A DNA stretch of 42,253 nt from Atopococcus tabaci DSM 17538 (GCF_000429585.1 NZ_AUCD01000011.1:1-42253), one strand, 5' to 3'; shown: positions 23,407 through 33,129, counted from the first letter of the stretch. A program made the numbers and translations. Notes: a model not told the origin generated them from the letters alone.

Positions 23407-24828
23407 ATGAATGTCAAAGCGTTAAGCTTTTTTAAAAATTTCTCGTATACATTTGTATCCAATTTGATTACGCTGGTAGTCTCTACACTGGTCACTCTTA
23501 TTGTTCCAAAACTGATTGGGGTGGAAGATTACGGATATTGGCAGCTGTATATGTTTTATTCAACTTATGTAGGCTTTTTTCACTTTGGATGGAATGATGG
23601 TATTTATCTGAGATACGGTGGAGAAGAGTACGAATCGTTGGATAAACCAAAATTCTTCTCACAATTCATCCAGCTTTTGACTTTGCAAGTGTCTTTGGCA
23701 GCACTGTTCATGGTTGGAGCAAGCTTCATTGCTGACGGTCCAGACCGAACATTCATTTTTCAAATGATTGCAATCGATATGGTCATCTTGAATGTCCGGT
23801 ACATGTTTTTGTTCATTCTGCAAGCGACGAACCGAATCAATAAATATGCTGTCATCATGGTACTCGACAGGGTTCTTTTTGTAGGCACGGTGTTGTTTTT
23901 GCTTTTGATTGGCAGTCGAGATTACCATCTTATGATTGCAGCTGATTTAATCTCTAAATTTGTGTCCTTGCTTTACGGTATGTATGCATGTAAAGAGTTT
24001 GTCTTCTTGAAGCTGTCTGAGTTCACACTCGACTTAAAAGAAACCTGGCACAACATCAATGTCGGCGTAAAGTTGATGATTGCAAACTTAGCGAGTAAAG
24101 CCATTATCGGAATTGTCCGCTTCGGGATTGAACGGCGGTGGGATGTCGAAACGTTTGGTAAGGTCTCTTTGACGCTGAGTATTTCCCACTTCATGATGGT
24201 CTTTATTACAGGTATCGGAGTGGTAGTCTATCCTATACTCAGAAGAACTAATCCGGAAAAGCTGCCTTCCATTTATAAACTGATGCGAAACTTTTTGATG
24301 ATCACATCATTTTCCTTCCTGATTTTTTATTACCCGGCGCGGGTCATTTTATCTGCATGGCTGCCGGAATATGCGGAAGCATTGTTGTATATGGCTCTCT
24401 TGTTTCCTTTAGTCATTTACGAGGGCAGATTAACGTTGTTGATCAACACGTATATGAAAACATTGAGACATGAGAAAGTACTGCTGCGCATCAATACCAT
24501 CTCGGTGACCATCAGCACAATCGCCACAGTGTTCACTACCGTTATCCTGCACAATCTAAACTTGGCAGTACTGACGATATTACTGGGGCAGATGACACGA
24601 GCTATCTTGGCCGAGTACTTCTTATCAGATAGATTAAATATCTCGCTGACTAAAGATATCATCCTAGAAACAGTGTTGACCGTGGTCTTCATCGCTTCAG
24701 GCTGGTACATTGATTCATGGTGGACAGTGGTAATTTATGGAATTAGTTACTTAATCTATTTAATGATCAAGATGCCTGATGTAAAAGAAACTTATGCCGG
24801 AATGAAAGGACTAGTGGGCAACAAATAA
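23407..24828 (+). CDS. Wzx-type polysaccharide flippase (second copy)
   Basis: 473 residues with about 12-14 membrane segments. It opens [20 protein letters not shown] and has [18 protein letters not shown], the conserved first-helix pair of MOP flippases. It is only distantly like the flippase at 7124. As the last gene before a strong terminator, it closes the second block (17207-24828), which therefore has its own polymerase and flippase but no priming enzyme. Confidence 0.9.
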   Translation: MNVKALSFFKNFSYTFVSNLITLVVSTLVTLIVPKLIGVEDYGYWQLYMFYSTYVGFFHFGWNDGIYLRYGGEEYESLDKPKFFSQFIQLLTLQVSLAALFMVGASFIADGPDRTFIFQMIAIDMVILNVRYMFLFILQATNRINKYAVIMVLDRVLFVGTVLFLLLIGSRDYHLMIAADLISKFVSLLYGMYACKEFVFLKLSEFTLDLKETWHNINVGVKLMIANLASKAIIGIVRFGIERRWDVETFGKVSLTLSISHFMMVFITGIGVVVYPILRRTNPEKLPSIYKLMRNFLMITSFSFLIFYYPARVILSAWLPEYAEALLYMALLFPLVIYEGRLTLLINTYMKTLRHEKVLLRINTISVTISTIATVFTTVILHNLNLAVLTILLGQMTRAILAEYFLSDRLNISLTKDIILETVLTVVFIASGWYIDSWWTVVIYGISYLIYLMIKMPDVKETYAGMKGLVGNK

Positions 24829-24835
24829 GACTGGA

Positions 24836-24870
24836 AAAAGCGGAAAGGGATTGAATCTTTCCGCTTTTTT
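24836..24870 (+). terminator. Terminator after the second flippase
   Basis: A 12-bp perfect stem (24836-24847 with 24857-24868), a 9-nt loop and a run of six T's. Confidence 0.92.
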
Positions 24871-24928
24871 AGTGCGCTGGTTCCGGTTCGTTTTTTATGG
24901 AAGAGAAATAAAGTTGTCAAATGGTTTA

Positions 24929-24937
24929 TGGTATACT
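24929..24937 (+). promoter_or_regulatory. Extended -10 promoter of the rml operon
   Basis: TGGTATACT gives TATACT (24932-24937) with the TGn extension, 43 bp before rmlA. TTGTCA at 24914-24919 is too close (12 bp) to be an ordinary -35. Confidence 0.55.
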
Positions 24938-24979
24938 AAAATCAATAAAGATAATATAGAACAAGAGAGGACTTTATAT

Positions 24980-25861
24980 ATGAAAGGAATTATCCTGGCT
25001 GGCGGGAGCGGAACAAGGCTGTACCCGCTCACTCGAGCTGTATCCAAACAATTGATGCCTATTTATGATAAACCGATGATTTATTATCCGTTGTCTGTTT
25101 TGATGTTGGCAGGAATAAAAGAGATTTTGATCATCTCTACTCCGGAAGACACGCCCCGATTCGAGGAATTATTAGGTGACGGGGCTGATCTCGGCTTATC
25201 CTTGGAATACACGGTACAAGAAAACCCTGAAGGGCTGGCTCAAGCGTTCCTAATCGGAGAGGACTTTATCGGGGACGACTCTGTCTGTTTGATCCTGGGA
25301 GACAACATCTATTACGGAGGCGGCTTGTCGAAGATGCTTCAGCGAGCAGCTTCCAAAGAAAAAGGCGCGACTGTTTTCGGGTATCATGTGAATGATCCAG
25401 AGCGTTTTGGCGTGGTCGAGTTCGATGATAACCAACAGGCGGTTTCAATCGAAGAAAAACCTGAGAACCCAAAAAGCTCGTTTGCGGTGACAGGTTTATA
25501 TTTCTATGACAATAAAGTCGTGGACATAGCCAAAACCATTAAGCCTTCTGAAAGAGGAGAGCTGGAAATCACAGACATTAACCAAGCTTACTTGGATATG
25601 GGCGAATTGGATGTGGAATTGCTGGGACGAGGATACGCATGGCTTGACACAGGAACTCATGAGTCTTTGTTGGAAGCTGGTCAGTTCATCGAAACAGTCG
25701 AAAAAAGACAAAACATGAAAATTGCCTGTCTGGAAGAAATCGCTTGGCGCATGGGGTATATCACCACAGAGCAGCTTGTTGAACTGGCTCAGCCGTTGAA
25801 GAAAAATGCTTATGGGCAGTATATGCTTCGCCTGGCGAAAGAAGAAGGAGGCAAACGATGA
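24980..25861 (+). CDS. rmlA: Glucose-1-phosphate thymidylyltransferase
   Basis: 293 residues, the normal RmlA length. It makes dTDP-glucose, the first step to dTDP-L-rhamnose. The N-terminus has the nucleotide-binding [18 protein letters not shown], then [18 protein letters not shown] and, near 195, [21 protein letters not shown] longer frame from 24851 exists but overlaps the terminator and promoter, so ATG 24980 is the start (SD AGAGAGG). It heads rmlA-rmlC-rmlB-rmlD and overlaps rmlC by four bases. Confidence 0.96.
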   Translation: MKGIILAGGSGTRLYPLTRAVSKQLMPIYDKPMIYYPLSVLMLAGIKEILIISTPEDTPRFEELLGDGADLGLSLEYTVQENPEGLAQAFLIGEDFIGDDSVCLILGDNIYYGGGLSKMLQRAASKEKGATVFGYHVNDPERFGVVEFDDNQQAVSIEEKPENPKSSFAVTGLYFYDNKVVDIAKTIKPSERGELEITDINQAYLDMGELDVELLGRGYAWLDTGTHESLLEAGQFIETVEKRQNMKIACLEEIAWRMGYITTEQLVELAQPLKKNAYGQYMLRLAKEEGGKR

Positions 25862-26424
25862 AAGTTTATGACACGTCACTGCAAGATGTAAAGTTGATTG
25901 AAACAGACGTCTTTGGAGACCATCGTGGTTTCTTTACAGAAAGTTACACACAACAAAAATTCATGGATGCTGGTATTACCCATGAGTTCATTCAAGACAA
26001 TCATTCTCTTTCCATAGAACCGGGAGTGTTGAGAGGTCTTCACTTCCAAACACCTCCGAAAGCTCAGACGAAATTGGTCCGGGCCACGACCGGTGTCATT
26101 TATGATGTACTGGTTGACTTGCGTGCAGGGTCGCCGACTTACAAACAGTGGGAAGGCTATATCCTAAGCGAATACAATCATCGACAGTTGTTGGTGCCAA
26201 AAGGATTTGCTCATGGTTTCGTGACGTTGAGTCCAAATTGCAATGTCCAATACAAAGTAGATGAAGGCTACTCGAAAGAACACGATGGCGGTATCGCGTT
26301 TGACGATCCGGAACTTGGAATAAAATGGCCTATTTCATTGGACAAAGCAATATTGTCGGAAAAGGACAAACATCATCCTGTTTTGGCAGAGTTTGATAAT
26401 CCTTTTACTTGGGAGGAAAAATAA
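25858..26424 (+). CDS. rmlC: dTDP-4-dehydrorhamnose 3,5-epimerase
   Basis: 188 residues of the RmlC cupin family. It epimerises dTDP-4-keto-6-deoxyglucose at C3 and C5. The catalytic His lies in GVLRGLHFQ, with [14 protein letters not shown] and the later FAHGFVTLS as expected. It is translationally coupled to rmlA (ATGA). Confidence 0.95.
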   Translation: MKVYDTSLQDVKLIETDVFGDHRGFFTESYTQQKFMDAGITHEFIQDNHSLSIEPGVLRGLHFQTPPKAQTKLVRATTGVIYDVLVDLRAGSPTYKQWEGYILSEYNHRQLLVPKGFAHGFVTLSPNCNVQYKVDEGYSKEHDGGIAFDDPELGIKWPISLDKAILSEKDKHHPVLAEFDNPFTWEEK

Positions 26425-26425
26425 G

Positions 26426-27412
26426 TTGAATATATTGGTAACAGGCGGAGCAGGCTTCATTGGGAGCAACTTCGTACATTATATGCTGGAAAACTATCCA
26501 TCAGATAAAATTGTGAATCTGGATTTGCTCACATATGCGGGAAACATCGAGAACTTGGCGGATCTTAAAAACAACCCTAATCATGTCTTTGTCCAGGGAA
26601 ACATCACAAACAGTGAATTGGTACGCCATTTGGTACAAACACATGAGATCACACATTTTGTGAACTTTGCTGCCGAATCACACGTTGACCGCAGCATACT
26701 TAATCCGGAAGTTTTCGTGGAAACCAACATTCAAGGCACCTTGTCTCTATTGAATGTGGCGAAAGAAATGGGAATCGAGAAGTTTCTGCAAGTGTCTACA
26801 GATGAGGTGTACGGTTCACTCGGAAAAGAGGGATACTTCACTGAAGAAACCCCGCTGGCTCCGAACAGTCCTTACTCTGCAAGTAAGACAGGAGCCGACT
26901 TGTTGGTTCGTTCTTACTACGAAACATACGGAATGAACGTGAACATCACACGGTGCTCCAACAACTATGGTCCTTATCATTTCCCAGAGAAACTGATTCC
27001 GTTGGTGATCACAAACGCCATGGACGGGAAAAAATTGCCAATCTATGGAGACGGCGAAAACGTCAGAGACTGGCTGCATGTGAAAGATCACTGTCAGGCG
27101 ATTGATTTGGTGCTCCGCACTGGCGAAAAAGGCGAAGTGTACAACGTGGGAGGCCACAACGAGTATACGAACAACCAGATTGTCCGTTTGATTGTTGACC
27201 GCCTGGGAGTATCGGAAGACTTGATTACGTATGTGGATGACCGGCTGGGACATGACCGCCGCTACGCCATCGACCCGACTAAAATAGAGACAGAACTGGG
27301 CTGGAAGCCTCACTATACGTTTGAGCAAGGCATAACAGAAACCATTGAATGGTACAAAGAAAATGAAGAATGGTGGAGACCGCTTCAACAGCGCGCCAAG
27401 CTAGAGAAATAA
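26426..27412 (+). CDS. rmlB: dTDP-glucose 4,6-dehydratase
   Basis: 328 residues of the extended SDR family, using NAD to make dTDP-4-keto-6-deoxyglucose. Visible are [33 protein letters not shown] (catalytic Asp-Glu) and YSASK (YxxxK). The start is taken as TTG 26426, one base after the rmlC stop and nine bases after GGGAGG. The frame can be extended to ATG 26393 inside rmlC, but that would put the ribosome site within the gene. The weak TTG start may hold RmlB at a lower level. Confidence 0.95.
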   Translation: MNILVTGGAGFIGSNFVHYMLENYPSDKIVNLDLLTYAGNIENLADLKNNPNHVFVQGNITNSELVRHLVQTHEITHFVNFAAESHVDRSILNPEVFVETNIQGTLSLLNVAKEMGIEKFLQVSTDEVYGSLGKEGYFTEETPLAPNSPYSASKTGADLLVRSYYETYGMNVNITRCSNNYGPYHFPEKLIPLVITNAMDGKKLPIYGDGENVRDWLHVKDHCQAIDLVLRTGEKGEVYNVGGHNEYTNNQIVRLIVDRLGVSEDLITYVDDRLGHDRRYAIDPTKIETELGWKPHYTFEQGITETIEWYKENEEWWRPLQQRAKLEK

Positions 27413-27416
27413 AAAC

Positions 27417-27450
27417 AGAGGCTTGTTCTTAAAAAAACAAGCCTCTTTCT
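27417..27450 (+). terminator. Hairpin between rmlB and rmlD
   Basis: AGAGGCTTGTT (27417-27427) pairs perfectly with 27436-27446 around an 8-nt loop and runs into TTCTT. It looks like a partial terminator inside the rml operon, 25 bp before rmlD, and could lower transcription of rmlD and anything that depends on read-through. Confidence 0.7.
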
Positions 27451-27471
27451 TATGTAAGGGGATGAGTGCAG

Positions 27472-28329
27472 ATGAAAGCATTAGTGACAGGAGCGAACGG
27501 TCAATTAGGGAAAGAAGTGCAGAAGCTGCTTCAGGAAAATGGAATTGACTTTATTGCAGCTGGGCGTCAGGAACTGGACATCACAAACGAAGAAGAGAGC
27601 AATTCGTACATCCAAAACATTCAGCCGTCTGTTGTTTACCACTGTGCAGCGTATACGAATGTTGAACAAGCGGAAGACGAAGGAAAAGAAGAAAACTGGC
27701 TGGTCAACGTCGAAGGAACAAAAAATGTTGCTAAAGCGGCGGAGGCAGTTGGGGCAAAAATGGTGTACATCAGTACGGACTATGTTTTTGACGGAAAAGA
27801 TGACCGTGAATACACAACAGACCATGAAACCAACCCAATCAACGAGTATGGAAAAGCGAAACTGGCAGGCGAAAAAGCGGTACAAGAGATTTGTTCAGCT
27901 TACTATATCATTCGAACGTCATGGGTCTTCGGGGAGTTTGGTTCCAACTTTGTCTACACGATGAAGCGTCTGGCAAGAAAACTGGACAAGTTGACCGTGG
28001 TGAATGATCAGACCGGCCGGCCGACATGGACACGCACGTTAGCCGAATTCATGCTGTATGCTGTGAAAAATGATGTTCCGACTGGCATCTATCACTTATC
28101 AAACGATGACAGCTGTACTTGGTACGAATTCGCAACTGAAATCCTTAAAGAAGACAATGTGGAAATTGAGCCAGTGGATTCTTCAGCGTTTGTACAGAAA
28201 GCAGAACGGCCTAAACACTCCAAGATGGACTTGAGTTCTGTGAAAAATACGGATTTCCATATTCTTCCTTGGAAAGAAGCACTAGGGAAGTTTTTAAATT
28301 CTGTAGACATCGAGAAGCAGCTGCAGTAA
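27472..28329 (+). CDS. rmlD: dTDP-4-dehydrorhamnose reductase
   Basis: 285 residues of the SDR family. It makes dTDP-L-rhamnose in the last step of the pathway. Motifs are ALVTGANGQLG, YISTDYVFDG, YGKAKLAGE (YxxxK) and SWVFGEFGSNF. ATG 27472 is chosen; a GTG at 27466 in the same frame is also possible, and both are near SD AAGGGG. It is separated from rmlB by a hairpin and a 59-bp gap. Confidence 0.95.
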   Translation: MKALVTGANGQLGKEVQKLLQENGIDFIAAGRQELDITNEEESNSYIQNIQPSVVYHCAAYTNVEQAEDEGKEENWLVNVEGTKNVAKAAEAVGAKMVYISTDYVFDGKDDREYTTDHETNPINEYGKAKLAGEKAVQEICSAYYIIRTSWVFGEFGSNFVYTMKRLARKLDKLTVVNDQTGRPTWTRTLAEFMLYAVKNDVPTGIYHLSNDDSCTWYEFATEILKEDNVEIEPVDSSAFVQKAERPKHSKMDLSSVKNTDFHILPWKEALGKFLNSVDIEKQLQ

Positions 28330-28372
28330 GGCGAACCTGACAGGAACTATTTCTTTTTGCGCACAAATACGT

Positions 28373-28378
28373 TATGAT
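28373..28378 (+). promoter_or_regulatory. Possible -10 box before the UDP-sugar dehydrogenase operon
   Basis: TATGAT in the context CGTTATGAT lies 45 bp before the gene at 28423. The -35 (TTTCTT, 17 bp upstream) is weak. The same nine bases occur before ugd at 34208-34216. Confidence 0.35.
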
Positions 28379-28422
28379 TACACTGATATTTACATGAGAC
28401 ACATATAGAAAGAGGAAGCAAA

Positions 28423-29742
28423 ATGAGTTTGTATGAAAAGATAAAAAACAAACAAGAGAAAATTTCATTAGTCGGACTGGGTTATGTCGGCATGCCGATT
28501 GCTGTGGCTTTCGCTAGAAAAGCTGAAGTCATTGGGTTTGACACGAACAAGGAAAAAATCGATCTTTACAAAAAAGGAATCGATCCGACAAAAGAAGTTG
28601 GAGACGAAGCAATCAAAGAAACAACGGTTGATTTCACGTCAGACGAAACCCGGCTCCAAGAAGCTAAATTTCATATCGTGGCTGTTCCTACTCCTGTAAG
28701 AGCCGATCACACTCCTGATTTGACCCCTCTGGAATCCGCCAGCCGGACAGTCGGAAGAAACTTGACAAAAGGCTCCATTGTGGTTTTCGAATCCACTGTA
28801 TACCCTGGAGTGACGGAAGAAGTATGTGTACCCATCTTGGAAGAAGCATCTGGATTAAAATATGGAGTCGACTTCAAAGTGGGGTATTCTCCAGAACGAA
28901 TCAATCCGGGCGACAAAGTTCATCGCTTGGAAACAATCGTAAAAGTCGTTTCCGGTATGGACGCAGAAACCTTGGATGAAGTAGCCAAAGTATATGAATT
29001 GGTTGTGGACGCAGGTGTTCACCGGGCAGAGTCCATAAAAGTAGCAGAAGCAGCCAAAGTCATCGAAAACTCCCAAAGAGACATCAACATTGCGTTCATG
29101 AACGAGTTGTCCATCATCTTCAACAAATTGGATATCGACACAAAAGCAGTATTGGAAGCAGCAGGAACAAAATGGAACTTCTTGAATTTTTCACCTGGAC
29201 TGGTGGGAGGTCACTGTATCGGTGTGGATCCTTACTATTTGACATACAAAGCAGAACAGATGGGATACCACTCTCAAATCATTTTGTCTGGCCGAAAAAT
29301 CAATGATGACATGGGCAAATATGTAGTCGAAAATGTGGTCAAAAATTTGATTAAAGCAGACGTGCCTGTAAAAGAAGCTAACGTAGCGATTTTAGGTTTC
29401 ACTTTCAAAGAAAATATGCCTGACACAAGAAATACACGTGTCATTGATATCGTCCACGAGTTGGAAGAATACGGAATCAAGCCAATGATTGTTGATCCAC
29501 AAGCAGATGCGAAAGAAGCAGAGAGAGAATACGGCATTCATTTCCACTCCCTTGAAGACATCAGTGAGATGGACGCTGTCGTTATCGCCGTAGGACATGA
29601 AGAGTTCAGTCACTTCACACAAGACGATTTCGACAAGATGTTCAAAGGCCAAAAAAATGAGAACAAAGTATTGATAGACTTGAAGGGCATATTGAACCGA
29701 AAAGAATACGAAGCAGCTGGATACAGATACTGGAGATTGTAA
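28423..29742 (+). CDS. Nucleotide-sugar dehydrogenase, TviB/WbpO-like
   Basis: 439 residues. Three-domain UDP-sugar dehydrogenase with NAD-binding GLGYVGMP near 18 and the catalytic Cys in GGHCIGVDPYYL; it oxidises C6 to a carboxylate in two steps. YSPERINPGDK and TKWNFLNFSPGLVGG place it with the UDP-GlcNAc/UDP-GalNAc dehydrogenases (TviB, WbpO) rather than UDP-glucose dehydrogenase, which is represented separately at 34265. The next gene is TviC/WbpP-like, so the pair should make a UDP-N-acetylhexosaminuronic acid such as UDP-GalNAcA. UDP-ManNAc dehydrogenase (WecC) activity, using WecB product, cannot be excluded. Confidence 0.88.
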   Translation: MSLYEKIKNKQEKISLVGLGYVGMPIAVAFARKAEVIGFDTNKEKIDLYKKGIDPTKEVGDEAIKETTVDFTSDETRLQEAKFHIVAVPTPVRADHTPDLTPLESASRTVGRNLTKGSIVVFESTVYPGVTEEVCVPILEEASGLKYGVDFKVGYSPERINPGDKVHRLETIVKVVSGMDAETLDEVAKVYELVVDAGVHRAESIKVAEAAKVIENSQRDINIAFMNELSIIFNKLDIDTKAVLEAAGTKWNFLNFSPGLVGGHCIGVDPYYLTYKAEQMGYHSQIILSGRKINDDMGKYVVENVVKNLIKADVPVKEANVAILGFTFKENMPDTRNTRVIDIVHELEEYGIKPMIVDPQADAKEAEREYGIHFHSLEDISEMDAVVIAVGHEEFSHFTQDDFDKMFKGQKNENKVLIDLKGILNRKEYEAAGYRYWRL

Positions 29743-29759
29743 AAGAAAGGTCGTAAGCA

Positions 29760-30734
29760 ATGGGATACAATGATGTAGTGTTTGAAAAAGACAGTGTTTT
29801 TCTTGTCACAGGCGGGGCGGGGTTCATCGGATCCAACTTGTGCCAGGTGTTATTAGAGAAAGGCTATGAAGTAAGGTGTTTGGATGACTTATCAAACGGT
29901 AAAGAGTCCAACGTCGAGATGTTCCAAGATCATCCAAATTATACCTTTATAAAGGGGGATATACGCGACCTGGACGTATGTTTGGATGCATGTGATGGAG
30001 TAGATTATGTGCTTCATCAAGCAGCTTGGGGAAGCGTACCAAGAAGTATCGAGATGCCGCTTTTGTATGAGGATATCAACATAAGAGGGACATTGAACAT
30101 GTTGGAAGCCGCACGGCAAAAAGATGTTAAAAAGTTTGTCTATGCTTCCAGTTCTTCAGTGTATGGAGACGAACCGAACCTGCCGAAACAAGAAGGAAGG
30201 GAAGGGAATCTTTTATCCCCGTATGCTTTAACAAAGCGGGTGGACGAAGAGTATGCCAAACTGTATACAAAACTGTACGGATTGGATACGTACGGTCTTC
30301 GTTACTTTAATGTCTTTGGCAGAAGACAAGATCCAGACGGAGCATATGCAGCAGTTCTCCCTAAATTCATCAAGCAGCTCCTTAACGACGAGCGTCCGAC
30401 CATCAACGGAGACGGAAAACAAAGCCGTGACTTCACATACATCGAAAATGTGGTTGAAGCGAATTTGAAAGCATGCTTGGCACCTTCTGAATCAGCAGGA
30501 GAAGCGTTCAACATTGCATACGGCGGAAGAGAGTACTTGATTGATGTATACCGCTCTCTTTGCAAAGTTTTAGGTAAAGACATTGAACCCATCTTTGGGC
30601 CAGAAAGAAAAGGCGACATCAAACACAGCAATGCTGATATCACCAAAGCGAAACAACTGTTAGGCTATGACCCTAGTTGGAGTTTCGCAGAAGGCATTGA
30701 CGCAGCAATAGAATGGTACAAAGAAAACTTATAA
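29760..30734 (+). CDS. UDP-N-acetylglucosamine/glucosaminuronate C4-epimerase, TviC/WbpP-like
   Basis: 324 residues of the extended SDR family. NAD site FLVTGGAGFIGSNL, then HQAAWGSVPRSI, which is the signature block of WbpP/TviC (usual form HQAALGSVPRS), SSSSVYG and YALTK (YxxxK). It epimerises C4 of UDP-GlcNAc or its uronate to the galacto form. It lies 17 bp after the dehydrogenase, with SD AAAGG. Confidence 0.88.
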   Translation: MGYNDVVFEKDSVFLVTGGAGFIGSNLCQVLLEKGYEVRCLDDLSNGKESNVEMFQDHPNYTFIKGDIRDLDVCLDACDGVDYVLHQAAWGSVPRSIEMPLLYEDINIRGTLNMLEAARQKDVKKFVYASSSSVYGDEPNLPKQEGREGNLLSPYALTKRVDEEYAKLYTKLYGLDTYGLRYFNVFGRRQDPDGAYAAVLPKFIKQLLNDERPTINGDGKQSRDFTYIENVVEANLKACLAPSESAGEAFNIAYGGREYLIDVYRSLCKVLGKDIEPIFGPERKGDIKHSNADITKAKQLLGYDPSWSFAEGIDAAIEWYKENL

Positions 30735-30754
30735 GAAGATAAGGAGATGTTGTT

Positions 30755-31783
30755 ATGGGGCAGGAGAAGCGAGGGAATGTTTTTTTAATCACTGGAGCGG
30801 CCGGTTTCATCGGCTATTACTTATCCAAGCAGTTATTGGAAGCAGGAAAAACTGTTATTGGCATTGACAATTTGAACGACTACTATGAAGTCAAATTGAA
30901 AGAAACCCGTTTAACTGATTTAGAAAAATACAACCAATTCGCTTTCTTCAAGATGGATATTGCGGACAAAGAAGTGATGATGGCTTTGTTTGAGGAGCAT
31001 AAGCCTTCTATCGTTATCAACCTTGCTGCTCAAGCAGGCGTCCGCTATTCCATAGAGAACCCAGATGCCTACATCAGCAGCAACATCACCGGGTTTTTCA
31101 ATATCTTAGAAGCGTGCCGTTTCTATCCGGTAGAGCATTTGATTTATGCTTCTTCCAGTTCGGTATACGGAAGCAACAAAAAAGTTCCGTTCGAAGAAAC
31201 AGACTTTGTGGATAACCCGGTTTCTCTGTATGCAGCAACAAAGAAATCCAATGAACTGATGGCCCACACATATAGCCATCTGTACAATATTCCTTCCACA
31301 GGATTGCGTTTCTTCACGGTTTATGGACCGATGGGAAGACCGGATATGGCATACTTTGGGTTTGCGAACAAGTTCTTCAACAATGAACCGATTCATATTT
31401 ACAATGATAGAGACTTTGAGAATGACCTGTACCGAGACTTCACTTTCGTAGACGATATTGTGCAAGGAATTCTAAAGTTGATTCCTGAAGCTCCTAAAAA
31501 AACAGCCGGCCAAGCTGCTCATCGTGTATTTAATATCGGAAACAACCAACCGGTGAAATTGATGGCATTCATCACAGCTTTGGAAAAAGCATTGAGCAAT
31601 TCGTTAGGAAGAGACATTGAGTTCGAAAAAGTCTACGAACCGATGAAACCCGGCGATGTTCCTGCAACATATGCATCTACAGACCAACTGCAACATGTCA
31701 CAGGATTTAAACCGCAGACCACTATTCAAGATGGTTTGCAAAAGTTCGCTGATTGGTATGTGACGTATTACAATAAAAAATAG
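30755..31783 (+). CDS. UDP-glucuronate 4-epimerase
   Basis: 342 residues, extended SDR. NAD site FLITGAAGFIGYYL, then GIDNLNDYYEVKLKETRL, NLAAQAGVRYSIENP and SSSSVYG; these are the marks of the GAE/LspL/Cap1J group that turns UDP-GlcA into UDP-GalA. UDP-GlcA would come from Ugd at 34265. It ends with a weak hairpin and no obvious co-transcribed gene after it, since the LCP gene has its own promoter. Confidence 0.88.
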   Translation: MGQEKRGNVFLITGAAGFIGYYLSKQLLEAGKTVIGIDNLNDYYEVKLKETRLTDLEKYNQFAFFKMDIADKEVMMALFEEHKPSIVINLAAQAGVRYSIENPDAYISSNITGFFNILEACRFYPVEHLIYASSSSVYGSNKKVPFEETDFVDNPVSLYAATKKSNELMAHTYSHLYNIPSTGLRFFTVYGPMGRPDMAYFGFANKFFNNEPIHIYNDRDFENDLYRDFTFVDDIVQGILKLIPEAPKKTAGQAAHRVFNIGNNQPVKLMAFITALEKALSNSLGRDIEFEKVYEPMKPGDVPATYASTDQLQHVTGFKPQTTIQDGLQKFADWYVTYYNKK

Positions 31784-31790
31784 CTTTCAA

Positions 31791-31813
31791 AAGGTCTCTT
31801 TCTTAGAGGCCTT
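31791..31813 (+). terminator. Weak terminator hairpin
   Basis: AAGGTCTCT (31791-31799) pairs with AGAGGCCTT (31805-31813) through one G-T wobble, with a 5-nt loop but no real T-run after it. Confidence 0.5.
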
Positions 31814-31847
31814 CTAATATTTGAATAAAACCTTCACATTTACTCCA

Positions 31848-31875
31848 TTGCATTCTGAAGAATTACTGGTAAAAT
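31848..31875 (+). promoter_or_regulatory. Promoter of the LCP gene
   Basis: TTGCAT (31848-31853), a 16-bp spacer and TAAAAT (31870-31875) with a TGn extension. It is the best-formed sigma-A-type promoter in the window and lies 52 bp before the start. Confidence 0.7.
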
Positions 31876-31926
31876 TATCAAGTATGAATGTATATTGGAA
31901 AGAACGAACAGAAGAAAGGTGAAGAC

Positions 31927-32886
31927 ATGCCATCTCGATCAGATAGATACAACAAGAAGAAAAGAAAATCAAAAACGCGCCGTATTATAACCGTAATAGC
32001 AGTCATTTTATTATTCATTGTGGCTGGACTCGGTGTCCTGGCATTCAAAGTATATAACGATGTAACCTCCACGACGGAGAATATGTATGCGGAAGTTGAA
32101 AAAGAAGAAGTACGTCCGGAAGCCGTCAATGTGGACAGTGGGCAGGAACCATTTTCCGTTCTCTTGTTAGGAGTCGACACAGGGGATTTAGGGCGCACGG
32201 AACAAGGCCGGTCAGATACGATGATGGTCATGACTGTCAATCCAAACACCAATGAGTCCACAATTGTCAGTATCCCGCGTGACACGTATACAGAAATCAT
32301 CGGCCGTGGCACAATGGACAAAATCAACCACGCATATGCATTCGGCGGAGCAAGCATGTCCATCAACACAGTGCAGAACTTGTTCGATATCCCAATTGAC
32401 TACTACGTAGAAGTCAATATGAAAGGCTTAAAAGATATTATTGATGCGGTTGGTGGAGTGGAAGTCACACCGACATTAACCTTCTCCTATGAAGGTTATA
32501 GTTTCACAGAAGGAGTACCGGTGACCTTAGACGGTGATGCAGCATTGTCATACTCACGTATGCGTTACGACGATCCGAACGGTGACTATGGCCGTCAACA
32601 ACGCCAGCGTCAAGTGATTGAAGCGGTTATCAAGAAAGTAGCCTCTTTCTCATCTATCATGAACTATCAAGGTGTATTAGGAACATTGGAAAACAACATG
32701 GCCACGAACTTGTCCTTCCCAGAAATGGTTGATATCTTCAATCATTACCGCGGAGCAGCAAGCAACATCAACCAAGTTCAGCTAACCGGAACCGGCCAGA
32801 AGATGAACGGAATTTACTACGACATCATCCCGGATGAAGAACTGCAACGCGTATCAGATATCTTGAAAGAACAACTGGAAATTTAA
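31927..32886 (+). CDS. LytR-CpsA-Psr (LCP) family glycopolymer ligase
   Basis: 319 residues. A short Lys/Arg-rich cytoplasmic start (RYNKKKRKSKTRR) and one membrane segment (about 20-40) precede an external LCP domain. Conserved residues are seen in LLLGVDTGDLGRTEQGRSD, SIPRDTYTEI, KINHAYAFGG and YSRMRYDDPNGDYGRQQRQ, which include the Arg and Asp residues that bind the polyprenyl pyrophosphate head group. Family members transfer undecaprenyl-linked polymers to peptidoglycan, so this enzyme probably anchors one of the polymers made here. Start 31927 has SD GAAAGGTG; an earlier in-frame ATG at 31888 does not. Confidence 0.92.
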   Translation: MPSRSDRYNKKKRKSKTRRIITVIAVILLFIVAGLGVLAFKVYNDVTSTTENMYAEVEKEEVRPEAVNVDSGQEPFSVLLLGVDTGDLGRTEQGRSDTMMVMTVNPNTNESTIVSIPRDTYTEIIGRGTMDKINHAYAFGGASMSINTVQNLFDIPIDYYVEVNMKGLKDIIDAVGGVEVTPTLTFSYEGYSFTEGVPVTLDGDAALSYSRMRYDDPNGDYGRQQRQRQVIEAVIKKVASFSSIMNYQGVLGTLENNMATNLSFPEMVDIFNHYRGAASNINQVQLTGTGQKMNGIYYDIIPDEELQRVSDILKEQLEI

Positions 32887-32894
32887 TTTATGGG

Positions 32895-32920
32895 CCGTCT
32901 CAGCGATGAGGCGGTCTTTT
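32895..32920 (+). terminator. Terminator of the LCP gene
   Basis: CCGTCTCA (32895-32902) pairs with TGAGGCGG (32907-32914) with one G-T pair and a GCGA loop, followed by TCTTTTT. Confidence 0.85.
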
Positions 32921-32923
32921 TGT

Positions 32924-33062
32924 GTGGAGTGAGGTTGGTAAATAGGGGGCACTCCACGCAAACTTTGCGCAATGAGTGTAGTGGAAGGTTTAGATACTCA
33001 TGACTCCACGCATACAGGAAAATTTGCGTGAAGCGAACACGAAAACCAATATCCACTCCACG
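32924..33062. repeat. Palindrome array B, upstream of NERD locus 2
   Basis: Arms of a GTGGAGTG/CACTCCAC inverted pair alternate at exact 26-bp steps: GTGGAGTG at 32924, CACTCCAC at 32950, GTGTAGTG at 32976, GACTCCAC at 33002, GTGAAGCG at 33028, CACTCCAC at 33054. The full period is 52 bp, as in array A. Many arms continue into CGCA or TGCG, so stems can be longer, e.g. CTCCACGCA (33004) with TGCGTGAAG (33025). Sequence between arms is not conserved. Confidence 0.88.
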
Positions 33063-33076
33063 AATAAAATGATATT

Positions 33077-33106
33077 CCCCACTTTTTGCGTATCTTATTA
33101 GTGAGC
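33077..33106 (+). promoter_or_regulatory. TTTTGCGTA-loop element upstream of NERD locus 2
   Basis: CCCCACT (33077-33083) and AGTGAGC (33100-33106) form an imperfect stem (5 of 7) around a 16-nt loop that begins TTTTGCGTA. Layout and loop start equal those of the element at 544-573. Here the SD (AAAGGAG) lies 3' of the hairpin. It may instead be part of the promoter. Confidence 0.45.
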
Positions 33107-33129
33107 ACAACTAAGAAAGGAGCACTTTT

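Noticed and set aside
24851-24979. Longer N-terminus for RmlA
   Set aside because: It would run through a strong terminator and the extended -10 promoter, and RmlA homologues start at the MKGIILAGG position.
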